Assembly: GCA_965660625.1 (NCBI GenBank)
Contig: CBFIAR010000018.1
Location: 1-64,000, forward strand
DNA from: Glaciecola sp965660625
GTDB lineage: Bacteria; Pseudomonadota; Gammaproteobacteria; Enterobacterales; Alteromonadaceae
Direction: 5' to 3'
DNA length: 64,000 nt
Positions within the stretch are counted from its first letter, which is position 1; every line of letters starts with the position of its first letter. Under the pieces are notes generated by a model. It did not search any database. It was not told the origin of the DNA and saw nothing but the letters and a program-made list of their open reading frames with translations. A program made the position numbers and the translations under genes. Of this stretch, positions 17,646-26,697 are shown in pieces.

Positions 17646-18542
17646 TTGCTTTATGTTATCAATGGCTGTTTGTCAGCATTCGGTTATTTTATCAATACCA
17701 TTTTCTGGGTTGTCCCCATTATTATTTTATCTTTGCTGAAGGTTATACCAAGTAAACCATGGCAAAAACTCATCTCTTTTCCACTCGATGGTTGCGCTAC
17801 CGCTTGGATTACTATCAACCATATTAATCAGAATATTTTCTCTAGAACCCGCTTCAATGTCCAAGGCCTTGAAGGACTAACAACGAAAGACTGGTACTTA
17901 GTTATTTCAAATCATCAATCTTGGGTTGATATTTTAGTACTTCAGCGTGTATTCAACCGCAAAATTCCATTTTTAAAGTTTTTCCTCAAAAAAGAGCTCA
18001 TTTGGGTTCCTTTCATTGGCATTGCCTGGTGGGCATTAGACTTTCCTTTTATGCGCCGCTACAGCAAAGCATTTTTAAGCAAAAATCCGCACTTAAAAGG
18101 AAAGGACTTAGAGACCACTAAAAAGGCATGTGAAAAATTTCAGCATAAACCGGTAAGTGTCATGAACTTTATTGAGGGTACGCGATTCACTCAACAGAAA
18201 TGGCAAAAGTCGGGCGAGACGTATTCTAAACTTCTTCCTCCGAAAGCTGGTGGCATCGCGTTTGTATTAAGCGCAATGGGTACAAGATTAACCCGCCTCG
18301 TTGATGTGACTATTCATTATCCGGAAGGAACGCCCTCTTATTGGGATTTTGTTTCAGGAAAAGTATCGAACATTAACGTTAATATTAAAACCATGTTAAT
18401 TGAAGAATTGTTTACAAAAAGCATATTTTCGGCTTCTTGTCTCGACGATCCAGAGCAGAAAAAAATATTTCAAGAGTGGCTAAATCAAATGTGGCATAGC
18501 AAAAACGTAGAGTTAGAGTCAATGGAGCAGAGCAATAAATGA
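17646..18542 (+). CDS. PlsC-like acyltransferase, first of two tandem copies
   Basis: 298 residues from a TTG; the start is uncertain. An N-terminal membrane region precedes an acyltransferase domain with the catalytic box NHQSWVD (HX4D), LKFFLKKELIWVPFIGIAWW and the substrate-binding FIEGTRFT. These enzymes move acyl groups to lysophospholipids or similar acceptors. The gene overlaps its paralogue by ATGA and is followed by an MscS-type channel, so the three form one operon concerned with the membrane. Exact substrate unknown. Confidence 0.88.
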   Translation: MLYVINGCLSAFGYFINTIFWVVPIIILSLLKVIPSKPWQKLISFPLDGCATAWITINHINQNIFSRTRFNVQGLEGLTTKDWYLVISNHQSWVDILVLQRVFNRKIPFLKFFLKKELIWVPFIGIAWWALDFPFMRRYSKAFLSKNPHLKGKDLETTKKACEKFQHKPVSVMNFIEGTRFTQQKWQKSGETYSKLLPPKAGGIAFVLSAMGTRLTRLVDVTIHYPEGTPSYWDFVSGKVSNINVNIKTMLIEELFTKSIFSASCLDDPEQKKIFQEWLNQMWHSKNVELESMEQSNK

Positions 18543-19438
18543 ATTCATTAAAGGCGTACTTAATTTTCCCCATACATTTTGTTTTGCAAATGACCAATTT
18601 GGGCCTTTGGGGAATGTTGATTTTTTGCTTCGGAATGGTTCGCTTTATGATCCCGATAAAGGCCATCAGCAAAATATTGCTCAAATTAATGCATTTTTTC
18701 TATTTTACTTTCAGTGTGATCAGCGTTGGACTGATTCAGTTTTTTAATAATGTGAATGTTGAAATAAAAGTAGATGAAGAACTTAGTAAGCAACATTGGT
18801 ATTTGATTATTGCTAACCATATTAGTTACTTAGACATTATTTTACTTATTCGTTTTTGCGCAAAATACACTTCACCGCCTAAGTTTTTTTTAAAGAAAGA
18901 ACTTATCTGGCTTCCTTTTGTAGGCATTGCAGCTTGGGCATTAGATATGCCTTTTATGCGTCGTTATACGCAAAGCTTTGTGGAAAAAAACCCGCATTTA
19001 AAAGGAAAAGATATCGAAACAACTCGGCAATCCTGTGCAAAATTTATAGATAGCCCAACGTCGGTCATTAATTTTGTTGAGGGTACCCGTTTTTCGCCAG
19101 CCAAAGCAGAGGAGCGAGACAGTCCATTTTCACATTTATTGCGCCCAAAAGCTGGTGGTATCGCATTTACGCTTGCATCAATGGGCGAGCAATTTAGCAG
19201 TCTGCTAGATGTAACACTCGCATATCCAGAAAATTCAGAGCATCCAATGCGTGATATGTTGAGCGGTGAGATGACACATATTGTGATTGACGTCAGTGTT
19301 CATCCTTTATCAGAGGAAGTGATTGGCGATTACTTTAATGACTCACGCTTTAGAGAAAGCTTCCAAATCTGGTTGAATGAGCTTTGGGTTAATAAAAATC
19401 AACGATTGAAAGCATGGATGAAAGGACTGAAGGGGTAA
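18539..19438 (+). CDS. PlsC-like acyltransferase, second of two tandem copies
   Basis: 299 residues, clearly paralogous to the gene before it: both contain FFLKKELIW, PFMRRY, NPHLKGKD, ETT, VEGTRF-type box and PKAGGIAF. The catalytic box is NHISYLD. The two N-terminal membrane regions differ more than the catalytic cores, which suggests an old duplication with possible specialisation. ATGA overlap with the first copy implies coupled translation. Confidence 0.88.
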   Translation: MNSLKAYLIFPIHFVLQMTNLGLWGMLIFCFGMVRFMIPIKAISKILLKLMHFFYFTFSVISVGLIQFFNNVNVEIKVDEELSKQHWYLIIANHISYLDIILLIRFCAKYTSPPKFFLKKELIWLPFVGIAAWALDMPFMRRYTQSFVEKNPHLKGKDIETTRQSCAKFIDSPTSVINFVEGTRFSPAKAEERDSPFSHLLRPKAGGIAFTLASMGEQFSSLLDVTLAYPENSEHPMRDMLSGEMTHIVIDVSVHPLSEEVIGDYFNDSRFRESFQIWLNELWVNKNQRLKAWMKGLKG

Positions 19439-19442
19439 ATTA

Positions 19443-20798
19443 ATGAATTATCTAACAATGCTTTTATTATCAATTTTTACTTCTAGGTCAATTACTCCTG
19501 AGGCCATAACGGCAATCGAAGGAACGGGAAGCCAAGTAGTAGGTAGCCTTGGCGAACTATTGATTGAAGCGGCTCAGCATCTTGGCGTGAATCTGGCTCC
19601 AGGCACTATTTCATATCAACTATTTGCCTTGAGTAGTATTATAGTAGTTGCGTTGATTGCTTTTATTATCGTCAAGTTTATCCTGCATTTTAAAGTGCTC
19701 AGACTGGTCGCTAAGTCTCATATTACTTGGGACGATTGTTTGATGGATGCAGGAGTGTTCAGGCGTATCACTAGAATTGTGCCGGGCTTAGTAGTGTATT
19801 CTACTTACGGCCTGTTTTTTGAACCCGAAGAAAAAATATATGCGGTGCTGGCAAACCTTACCGCTATTTACCTTTTATTCACTGTATGGCGAACCTTAAG
19901 TGCAAGCTTGAGGGCTATAGAGAGCATTTACAGTAAAAGCCAATTGGCTAGAAAAGCCCCGATTACTGGCTTTATACAAGTAGCCAAATTACTCCTCACC
20001 CTTATCCTAATATTTTTAATATTGTCAGTAATAATGGGTAAAAGTCCGATTTATTTGTTATCAGGACTGACAGCTATCGCTGCCGTTTTATTATTAATAT
20101 TCAGAGACACTATTTTAGGTTTTGTTGCGGGTATACAAATTGCTGCCAATAGAATGTTTAATACGGGTGATTGGATTGCTATGCCTAAATACGACGTTGA
20201 TGGCGAAATATTGGAAATTGGCTTAAACGTTGTCAAGGTTCAAAATTGGGACAAAACGATCTCAACACTTCCTACTTACGCACTTACCACCGATGCTGTA
20301 AAGAACTGGCGCGGAATGACAGAGTCTGGTGGCAGAAGGATAAAGCGCTCAGTATATATAGACCTTCATTCGGTTGCTTTCGCCGACAATGAACTCCTTA
20401 AAGAGTGGCAAGCTATGAAATTGTTAAATAGCTATTTAAAGGCCAAGCAACAAGAATTATTGGACGATAGAAAACTAAAGGCGATAGAAGAAACTGATAT
20501 TTTAAATTGTCGACGTTTGACGAACTTAGGCACATTTAGAGCATACTTAACCGCTTATTTAAAAAATCATGAAATGATAAATCAAGATTTAACCTGCATG
20601 GTAAGGCAATTGCCGCCAACAGAAATTGGTATTCCATTGGAGATATATTGCTTTAGTAAAGAAAAAGATTGGGTAATTTACGAACGTATTCAGTCGGATA
20701 TTTTTGACCATGTGATAGCCATTATGCCGGTTTTCAAATTGAGAGCTTACCAACGCCTGTCTGGCACTTTCGAGCAGCCACAAAAAAACGCGCAATAG
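19443..20798 (+). CDS. ybdG: YbdG-type mechanosensitive channel
   Basis: 451 residues. Hydrophobic segments in the N-terminal half lead to the MscS pore/beta-domain region FRDTILGFVAGIQIAANRMFNTGDWI. The following KVQNWDKTISTLPTYALTTDAVKNWRGM and GGRRIKRSVYID are typical of the YbdG/MscM subgroup, which opens on hypo-osmotic shock. It starts 4 bases after the acyltransferase stop, so it belongs to their operon. Its stop codon lies inside the terminator hairpin. Confidence 0.92.
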   Translation: MNYLTMLLLSIFTSRSITPEAITAIEGTGSQVVGSLGELLIEAAQHLGVNLAPGTISYQLFALSSIIVVALIAFIIVKFILHFKVLRLVAKSHITWDDCLMDAGVFRRITRIVPGLVVYSTYGLFFEPEEKIYAVLANLTAIYLLFTVWRTLSASLRAIESIYSKSQLARKAPITGFIQVAKLLLTLILIFLILSVIMGKSPIYLLSGLTAIAAVLLLIFRDTILGFVAGIQIAANRMFNTGDWIAMPKYDVDGEILEIGLNVVKVQNWDKTISTLPTYALTTDAVKNWRGMTESGGRRIKRSVYIDLHSVAFADNELLKEWQAMKLLNSYLKAKQQELLDDRKLKAIEETDILNCRRLTNLGTFRAYLTAYLKNHEMINQDLTCMVRQLPPTEIGIPLEIYCFSKEKDWVIYERIQSDIFDHVIAIMPVFKLRAYQRLSGTFEQPQKNAQ

Positions 20799-20810
20799 CG
20801 CGTTTTTTTT
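20782..20810. terminator. bidirectional terminator after the channel gene
   Basis: Stem AAAAAAACGCGC/GCGCGTTTTTTT with a four-base loop; T-runs on both sides serve the channel gene and the convergent small membrane gene. Confidence 0.9.
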
Positions 20811-20824
20811 ACTTCTCGCTCGGA

Positions 20825-21016
20825 TCAAGCAGATGCGTAACCTAACAATAAAGTTATAGCCAAGCCTGAAAAGCCCATAAATCCATATTCAATTTTTTCG
20901 CGCATTCCTTCTGCGCCGGTTTTTCCTGATAAGAATGCCATAACGATACAGCTTAATCCTAAAACCAAAGCTACAGCAGTCGCTCCAAATAAAAAATCGC
21001 CAAGTATACCGTTCAT
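20825..21016 (-). CDS. small two-helix membrane protein
   Basis: 63 residues from the ATG at 21016, which has AGGAATTTT upstream; the longer frame to 21058 lacks a ribosome site. Two hydrophobic helices (FLFGATAVALVLGLSCIVMAF and FMGFSGLAITLLLGYA) are joined by a charged loop (SGKTGAEGMREKIEY). I do not recognise the family. Confidence 0.6.
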   Translation of the reverse strand: MNGILGDFLFGATAVALVLGLSCIVMAFLSGKTGAEGMREKIEYGFMGFSGLAITLLLGYASA

Positions 21017-21350
21017 AAAATTCCTAAATTGAAAGCCGAAAAAGAGAGCATTATGCACTAATTTGCAAAAATGTCACACGCTAGCGACGCATTTCCCCCA
21101 AGCACTTGATCTTAGTCAATATCACCAACTGTTAGGTAAAATACGCAATTATATTTCACAAAGTATCGTTCTTTTAGTTATAGAAAACCATAAGCGCATG
21201 AATTTTATGCTTATTTTAAAGTGGGAACACTATTTGCTGATATCTGGCTTAAGAAGTACGTGTTTAGACTCATTAGAAGCCTTGCAGCTTTTCATAGCCA
21301 TATTTATATACACATACTAAACTATGACTTAACCAACAGGATTGCCATAA
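21017..21350. other. intergenic region without a recognised gene
   Basis: 334 A/T-rich bases between divergent genes; must contain both promoters. No open frame with a ribosome site, no repeat and no RNA gene recognised. Confidence 0.4.
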
Positions 21351-22142
21351 ATGAAAACAACCATAGCGACCACTATCAGTCTTTGCGCTTTAACTGCCTT
21401 CAATGCTGGCGCAGGTCAATATCATTCAGAACAGTGCGACATTAACCTAAACGGTAATTTACGTTTTGCTGAAAAAACGCTCATAGTGAAAACAACAGCA
21501 GATGAGGAAGTAAAAATCACGGATAGTTATATGGTGTATGTAGATGATAAAAAATTATCACTTTCATCAGATGAGACAAAGTGGATTCAAGAGTACTACC
21601 AAGGCATCGAGCAAACTATCCCACAAGTAATGACGGTTGCTGCAGAGGGAATAAAAATTGCGAATTACGCAGTGAGTGAAGTGTTACGAGGTTTTTTAGG
21701 CGAACAAAGCAAAGTTGCTTTACAGCTAGAGAATAAACTAAACGATTTAGATGCTAAATTGAAAGAGCATGTTTATCAAAACCCTGAGTCACTCACCTTC
21801 GATTCTGCCAAGCTACAGACTGAACTAGGCTTCGGCCCAGATTTTGATGCGGAAGTCGATCTTATCGTCTCTGATGTTATGGAAAAAGCGATGGGTGAGT
21901 TTTTAGTTCAAATGGGCAGAAGTATGCTGAATGGCGAAGGTTCCATGGAATCGTTCGAACAGCGCATGTCACAAATGGGCGACGACATAGAAAGCAAAGT
22001 AGAGAGTCAAACCGATGATATTAAAAAAGAAGCTAAAGTACTTTGCGAAATGTTAACGACGATTGATGTCTCTGAGAGTCATGTCCAGAAAATTAAGGGC
22101 CTTGGCAACGTCGATATTGTCTCTAAAAGTAAAAATGCATAA
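21351..22142 (+). CDS. yggN: DUF2884 / YggN family periplasmic protein
   Basis: 263 residues with a signal peptide (to about AGAGQYHS) and a mature part starting CDINLNGNLRF, the start typical of YggN/DUF2884. Long amphipathic helices follow and a C-terminal cysteine (VLCEML) may pair with the N-terminal one. Function unknown. AGGATTGCC precedes the ATG. Its last 8 bases overlap the next gene. Confidence 0.8.
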   Translation: MKTTIATTISLCALTAFNAGAGQYHSEQCDINLNGNLRFAEKTLIVKTTADEEVKITDSYMVYVDDKKLSLSSDETKWIQEYYQGIEQTIPQVMTVAAEGIKIANYAVSEVLRGFLGEQSKVALQLENKLNDLDAKLKEHVYQNPESLTFDSAKLQTELGFGPDFDAEVDLIVSDVMEKAMGEFLVQMGRSMLNGEGSMESFEQRMSQMGDDIESKVESQTDDIKKEAKVLCEMLTTIDVSESHVQKIKGLGNVDIVSKSKNA

Positions 22143-23052
22143 ATACCTCATTATTGGACTGGGCTGGCTAGGCGGCCCATTAGCTCTGTATTTTAAAAGT
22201 GCCGGACATACTGTTGCCGGCACAACACGTAATGCAGAAAAAGCAAACCTCCTAGAAAGTAAAGGCATTCACACCGTGTTGTTTGACTTATATGAAAATA
22301 ACATTTCTGACCTTCCTCATGCCCTTTTTGGAGATGCTTATGTAGTAATAAATATTCCGCCAGGGCGCACAAATTTTGAACCTACATTGTTTATCGAGCG
22401 TATTCAGCACATTTTTAATTATGCACACCAGCACTCAGCCATGCATATTTGTTTTATTAGCAGCACGTCAGTGTTCGGGGAACTTGAAGGACAAGTAACT
22501 AACAACTCTCCTTTAACGCCAAACACAGCGTCAGGGAGTGCGCATGTTGAGTTAGAGCTTTACTTGAAAGATTTAGCGAGTGCATATGATGTTGCCGTTG
22601 GTGCAGATATCAGAAGGAATGTGCTTAGCTGCTCTGTACTTCGCCTGGCTGGATTAGTAGGAAAAGACAGACACCCTATCAACACTTTGTCGCAAAAATC
22701 AAATATTGCTTTGGGCAAAAACCCGGTTAACCTAGTCCACCAAGAGGATGTCATTCAAGTTATTTCTGCTGTTTTACGGTGTTCCCAAGACAAAGAAAAT
22801 AAGAAGGGATCCGCAATGGCCACATCCAGTCCATTCGAAAATAATTTCTATGCTGCGAATTTCTGTAGCGTAGAGCACCCAAGTAGGGAGCAATACTATA
22901 CATGGTGCGCTAAGCAAAAAGGCATGCGCCTTCCGGAGTTTTCGCCTGATATCAGGGAAACAGCCAACGGGAAATGGATTGATGCTGAGAGCACGATAAA
23001 ACAGCTGGGACTGAAATTACGCTATCCAAGCCCCTATCACATGCTAGAGTGA
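22135..23052 (+). CDS. NAD(P)-dependent epimerase/dehydratase-like protein (YeeZ type)
   Basis: 305 residues from the ATG at 22135, which overlaps the yggN stop by 8 bases; the frame is open further upstream inside yggN. It has an N-terminal Rossmann fold (IIGLGWLGGPLALY) and an extended-SDR-like body (VVINIPPGR, CFISSTSVFGE, NLVHQEDVI) but no YxxxK pair at the usual site, so it may be an atypical SDR. E. coli YeeZ, of unknown substrate, is the closest family I can name. Confidence 0.75.
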   Translation: MHKYLIIGLGWLGGPLALYFKSAGHTVAGTTRNAEKANLLESKGIHTVLFDLYENNISDLPHALFGDAYVVINIPPGRTNFEPTLFIERIQHIFNYAHQHSAMHICFISSTSVFGELEGQVTNNSPLTPNTASGSAHVELELYLKDLASAYDVAVGADIRRNVLSCSVLRLAGLVGKDRHPINTLSQKSNIALGKNPVNLVHQEDVIQVISAVLRCSQDKENKKGSAMATSSPFENNFYAANFCSVEHPSREQYYTWCAKQKGMRLPEFSPDIRETANGKWIDAESTIKQLGLKLRYPSPYHMLE

Positions 23053-23344
23053 ACAAAAAGGAACTCAGCGTTTTACGGGCGGCAAAGAAAATAATGTCAG
23101 TGCAACATACTGGAAATATGATCCCTGTGATATTTTCGCACAAAATCCCCTCGAAGGTGCTGCTGAATTGTATATTTTACAGCAAGATATTGCATTTGAG
23201 CTTAACCTTGGCAACTATTTCTTGAACCTTAAAAGCGACAGTATTGAACTTCTTGTTGATGGCAGTGAGCCCGTTTCGGTGTTGGGTCCCGAAATTACGT
23301 GGAATGGTCGCGTTCTTTCAGGCGTTTTAAATAATTGGTTTTAA
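23048..23344 (+). pseudogene. coding-like fragment lacking a start codon
   Basis: A 98-codon frame directly after the epimerase reads like real protein (YWKYDPCDIFAQNPLEGAA, AFELNLGNYFLNLKSD, VSVLGPEITWNGRVLSG, ends NNWF) but has no ATG, GTG or TTG before codon 41. A GTG at 23049 overlaps the epimerase stop in another frame, so a single frameshift near the A-rich run at 23084-23092 would join a normal start to it. It may be a decayed gene, a frameshifted gene or a programmed shift. Its 3' end overlaps the opposite-strand formyltransferase by 50 bases. No family recognised. Confidence 0.35.
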
Positions 23345-24119
23345 TAAACGTCATGTAATCTTGCTCATCTACTAGAGTAAATCCACTGTCTTCAAAATCA
23401 TTACATTCCATTTGATTTGGAAATGTAAAGTATAAATCGCTTTCCTCTTGAGGATAAGAACGCAGTAATTCACCTTTGCCAAGAGATTCAATAGCAGCCA
23501 ATATGTCAAGAGCGCCTTGCTTATAGAGCTCGAGTACATGCCACAGATAAGATTTAGCGGAACTACTTGTCATCCTAGACGTTTTGATGATACGACCGGT
23601 GTCTATACCGCTATTTTCAATAGTATGTAATGTCGTCCCCACTTCAGAGTCATTATTTTTCAAGGCCCAAAAGGTAGCCATAACCCCTTTATATTTAGGT
23701 AATATTCCAGAATGCAGATTCAGCACACCGCATTTAGGGATCTTAATAACAGGCTCTTTTAAAATTTGACCGTAGCGAATGGATACAATAAGGTCCGGCG
23801 ATAGCCTCGCTAAAACGTCAATTATCTCAGGCGAATTTATCTGGTTTACCTCCCTCAGTTCTGAGCTTAAAAAGCAGTTAAAACCATCAAAAGCCTTATA
23901 TGCATTTCTAGATGTAGATATTAAAGGGCTGAGAACGTCGTTAAACAAATCTTGTTCGAAGAATTTGAGTGATTTTAATTGCTTCGGCGGAACATTGTTT
24001 TTACCAACCTGCGCTGATAGCCAAAGATGAACCTCATTATTTTGTGATACTTCAGGAAGAAGGCGGTTAAGCGCAAAATTACTTGCTAAATCTTTATTAG
24101 AAAGAAACAAAATTTTCAT
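23295..24119 (-). CDS. formyltransferase family protein
   Basis: 274 residues. The N-10-formyltetrahydrofolate transferase core is visible: the catalytic Asn and His in GVLNLHSGILPKYKG and the Asp in SGIDTGRI, as in GART and Fmt. It lacks the Fmt C-terminal tRNA-binding domain and GART's usual N-terminus, so the formyl acceptor is probably something else, such as a sugar nucleotide or amino group of a metabolite. AAAGGTATAAAA precedes the ATG. Single gene. Confidence 0.75.
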   Translation of the reverse strand: MKILFLSNKDLASNFALNRLLPEVSQNNEVHLWLSAQVGKNNVPPKQLKSLKFFEQDLFNDVLSPLISTSRNAYKAFDGFNCFLSSELREVNQINSPEIIDVLARLSPDLIVSIRYGQILKEPVIKIPKCGVLNLHSGILPKYKGVMATFWALKNNDSEVGTTLHTIENSGIDTGRIIKTSRMTSSSAKSYLWHVLELYKQGALDILAAIESLGKGELLRSYPQEESDLYFTFPNQMECNDFEDSGFTLVDEQDYMTFIKTNYLKRLKERDHST

Positions 24120-24150
24120 TTTTATACCTTTTTATCCACTTAACCTTCCA

Positions 24151-24185
24151 AAAATTAAGCCAGCGACGAACGCTGGCTTAATTTT
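24151..24185 (-). terminator. terminator of the NSS transporter gene
   Basis: Perfect 15-bp stem AAAATTAAGCCAGCG/CGCTGGCTTAATTTT with a five-base loop, 33 bases after the transporter stop. Confidence 0.85.
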
Positions 24186-24217
24186 ATTAACTTGTCGCAA
24201 GATAACGCAAGCTTAAA

Positions 24218-25648
24218 TCAAAATAACTGAGTTAGTAAGGAGATACCAAAGTACTTCACCGCCACCGTATTGATAAAAATAACCAATAAAATAACCGGAA
24301 TAAAGGTACCTACGGAAAGATTCACGTAGCGCTCAAATAAACTATTCTTAAACTTAGGTGCACCTTTATCTAACTCTTCATTCAAGTTATGTTTTTTCCA
24401 CCGATAAATCACAAAAATACAAATCAAAAAGCCGTTTAGAGGCAATATTGTATCGTAAAACACGTCATAAATGACGGTGAAAAACGAGTTGTCGTTGCCA
24501 GCATAAGTTATAAAATTAGTAAAAAATACTGAGTGGCCAAACGATAATGCACACATGATCGAAAATACGATCAACAAAACGCCACAAAGCAATAGCGCTG
24601 GTTTTCGCTCCATTCCTTTTTCACTCATTAATGATGCCACTGGCACTTCAAAGATAGACACTAAGGAAGTGATTGCCGCAAAGAAAACCAATAAGAAGAA
24701 AATACTAGCAACCATGCTTGCACCGATATAACCAATGCTGGTTTGTAATGCTAAAAATATTTGCGGCAAGAACGAGAAAATCATACTGACCGAAGACTCA
24801 CTCAACTCTTCTGGATTAATGTCCGGGTTAAACGAAAAGATTGCAGGTAAAATCATCAGGCCCGCGGTAAAAGCGACTGCAGTGTCAGTCAACGCAACTA
24901 GCTTTGCAGAGCTAGGGACGTCGGCCTTGCTGTCGATATAGCTGCCATAGGTAATCATAATACCCATACCTAATGAGAGCGAGAAGAAAGCTTGAGAGAG
25001 AGCCCCGTTCACCACTGAAGCATCAATTTTAGAGAAATCAGGTACTAGGTAAAACTCAACACCCGCCATCGCATTATCGCGGGTGAGTACGAAAATAACG
25101 AGCACAATAAGCATAAAAAATAACGCTGGCATGAGTATTTTTGCGGCTTTTTCGATACCCTGTTTGACCCCACCTTGCAGGATAAGATACACCACCAGCA
25201 GCACGCCAATCATATAAGCAAAAATGCTATTACCGCTAATAAAATCGCCGAAAGTTTCGGCTTGAGCAAGCACGTCGAGATTGCCTATTATGGATTGAAA
25301 CAAATAGCCGAATATCCATACCGTGATGACAAGGTAAAATACAGCAATCATGAAAGGCGTAATAACAGACAACCAACCTGCGATTCTCCAACCACCTGAG
25401 CGATTCGATAAATCAGCATACGCACCTAGAGGATCTTTTTGGCTGTTCCTACCAACCGACATCTCAGCAAGCATGACTGGTAAACAAATAAAAACCACAA
25501 ATATGGCATACATCAATAGGAAAGCACCACCACCGTTTTTGGCAGCACCAACAGGAAAACCAACTAGATTACCAATGCCAACAGCAGAACCTGCAGCAGC
25601 AAGAATAAAACCGAGCTTTGAGCCAAATTGCTCTCTTGAACCACTCAT
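24218..25648 (-). CDS. sodium-dependent transporter (NSS/SNF family)
   Basis: 476 residues from the ATG at 25648 (AAGGA, 6-base spacing; a TTG lies one codon upstream). Many membrane segments. TM1 reads GFILAAAGSAVGIGNLVGFPVGAAKNGGGAF in outline, the NSS substrate and sodium site, but with VGFP where the family usually has WRFP. FSLSLGMGIMITYGSY matches TM6. Such bacterial carriers take up amino acids or related compounds with Na+, which would use the Nqr-generated gradient. Substrate unknown. Confidence 0.92.
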   Translation of the reverse strand: MSGSREQFGSKLGFILAAAGSAVGIGNLVGFPVGAAKNGGGAFLLMYAIFVVFICLPVMLAEMSVGRNSQKDPLGAYADLSNRSGGWRIAGWLSVITPFMIAVFYLVITVWIFGYLFQSIIGNLDVLAQAETFGDFISGNSIFAYMIGVLLVVYLILQGGVKQGIEKAAKILMPALFFMLIVLVIFVLTRDNAMAGVEFYLVPDFSKIDASVVNGALSQAFFSLSLGMGIMITYGSYIDSKADVPSSAKLVALTDTAVAFTAGLMILPAIFSFNPDINPEELSESSVSMIFSFLPQIFLALQTSIGYIGASMVASIFFLLVFFAAITSLVSIFEVPVASLMSEKGMERKPALLLCGVLLIVFSIMCALSFGHSVFFTNFITYAGNDNSFFTVIYDVFYDTILPLNGFLICIFVIYRWKKHNLNEELDKGAPKFKNSLFERYVNLSVGTFIPVILLVIFINTVAVKYFGISLLTQLF

Positions 25649-25789
25649 CAATAATCCTTTTTTTATTTTTGTTATTTGATGTTGAGCGTTGGATATTAAC
25701 AGCCCCGCAACAAAAAGTCTTGAGCTTAACGCAATAAAAAAGCCGATAAAAATCTACTTTTAAAGAAACATCAAAATAAGCGGGAACAC

Positions 25790-26575
25790 TTACCAAGCGA
25801 TAGTTTCCCCTTTCCAATCTAAGTAATATGGACTTTGTTCTGGATTTAAATCAGTGCAAATAGAAAGAAGTTGTTGAACAGTGAATTGCGGTGTAAATAG
25901 CTTCTCCGGTTTTACGTTCGCCTGAAATGGTTTTGATAGTCCGGTGTCGACGGTGCCGGGGTGATAACACATTAAACTGACGTTGGGCGCTCTGCGTTTG
26001 TATTCTACTGCTGCCGTTTTCAAAAGCATGTTAAGCGCAGCCTTTGATGCTCTATAACCGTACCACCCACCTAATTCATTTTCACTTATACTGCCAACAC
26101 GCGCGCTGAAGAACACTATATTGGCACCTTGCTTATCAACAACCTTAATGAGATTCTGTAGCCAAATCGCAGGCAATATGCTGTTTATTCTAAAATACTC
26201 TGCTAATTGAGTTTCCTGCATATCTTCTAAGCGTTTCTCTGGTTTTAGCTTTACTATTTCGGGAATGCTTTGTGTATTTGCTTCTTGATGCAAGATTCCG
26301 GTGGTACAAATAACTAAGCTTAGTTTTACACCTTTATCCTTTAACTGATCAATAAAGAACTTCACCGCCACTTCATCTGCAGTATCCATTACCTGGTGGA
26401 CCAGTTTTGTGTTGGCACTGTCAGCATTAGTATCGTATGTGCGCTCCCCGCGGGAAAGCGTATAGATTGTGTCAAATTGTTGTTGTGCACTTGCCTGACT
26501 GACCACTTCTTTTCCGATACCGCCATTTACGCCGATGATCAGTGCGTATTTTTTTTCGCCTTTTGTTTGCTGCAT
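25790..26575 (-). CDS. SDR family oxidoreductase (CsgA/C-factor-like)
   Basis: 261 residues. The cofactor site is GVNGGIGKEV near residue 15, the catalytic tyrosine/lysine are in YGYRASK and the serine in FFSARVGS. CYHPGTVDTGLSKPFQ after the catalytic site is typical of the C-factor-like SDR branch. Substrate unknown. Single gene. Confidence 0.88.
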   Translation of the reverse strand: MQQTKGEKKYALIIGVNGGIGKEVVSQASAQQQFDTIYTLSRGERTYDTNADSANTKLVHQVMDTADEVAVKFFIDQLKDKGVKLSLVICTTGILHQEANTQSIPEIVKLKPEKRLEDMQETQLAEYFRINSILPAIWLQNLIKVVDKQGANIVFFSARVGSISENELGGWYGYRASKAALNMLLKTAAVEYKRRAPNVSLMCYHPGTVDTGLSKPFQANVKPEKLFTPQFTVQQLLSICTDLNPEQSPYYLDWKGETIAW

Positions 26576-26697
26576 AGTGCTCCCGCCTAATGTGTTCGAT
26601 ATTGTCGTTGCTTAACTAACCCATAAAATATTTTGTCGTTTTACATCAAGTTTTTATCTGACTCTTTTTTACAAGCTGAACGGCTGATAAAGCCAAG

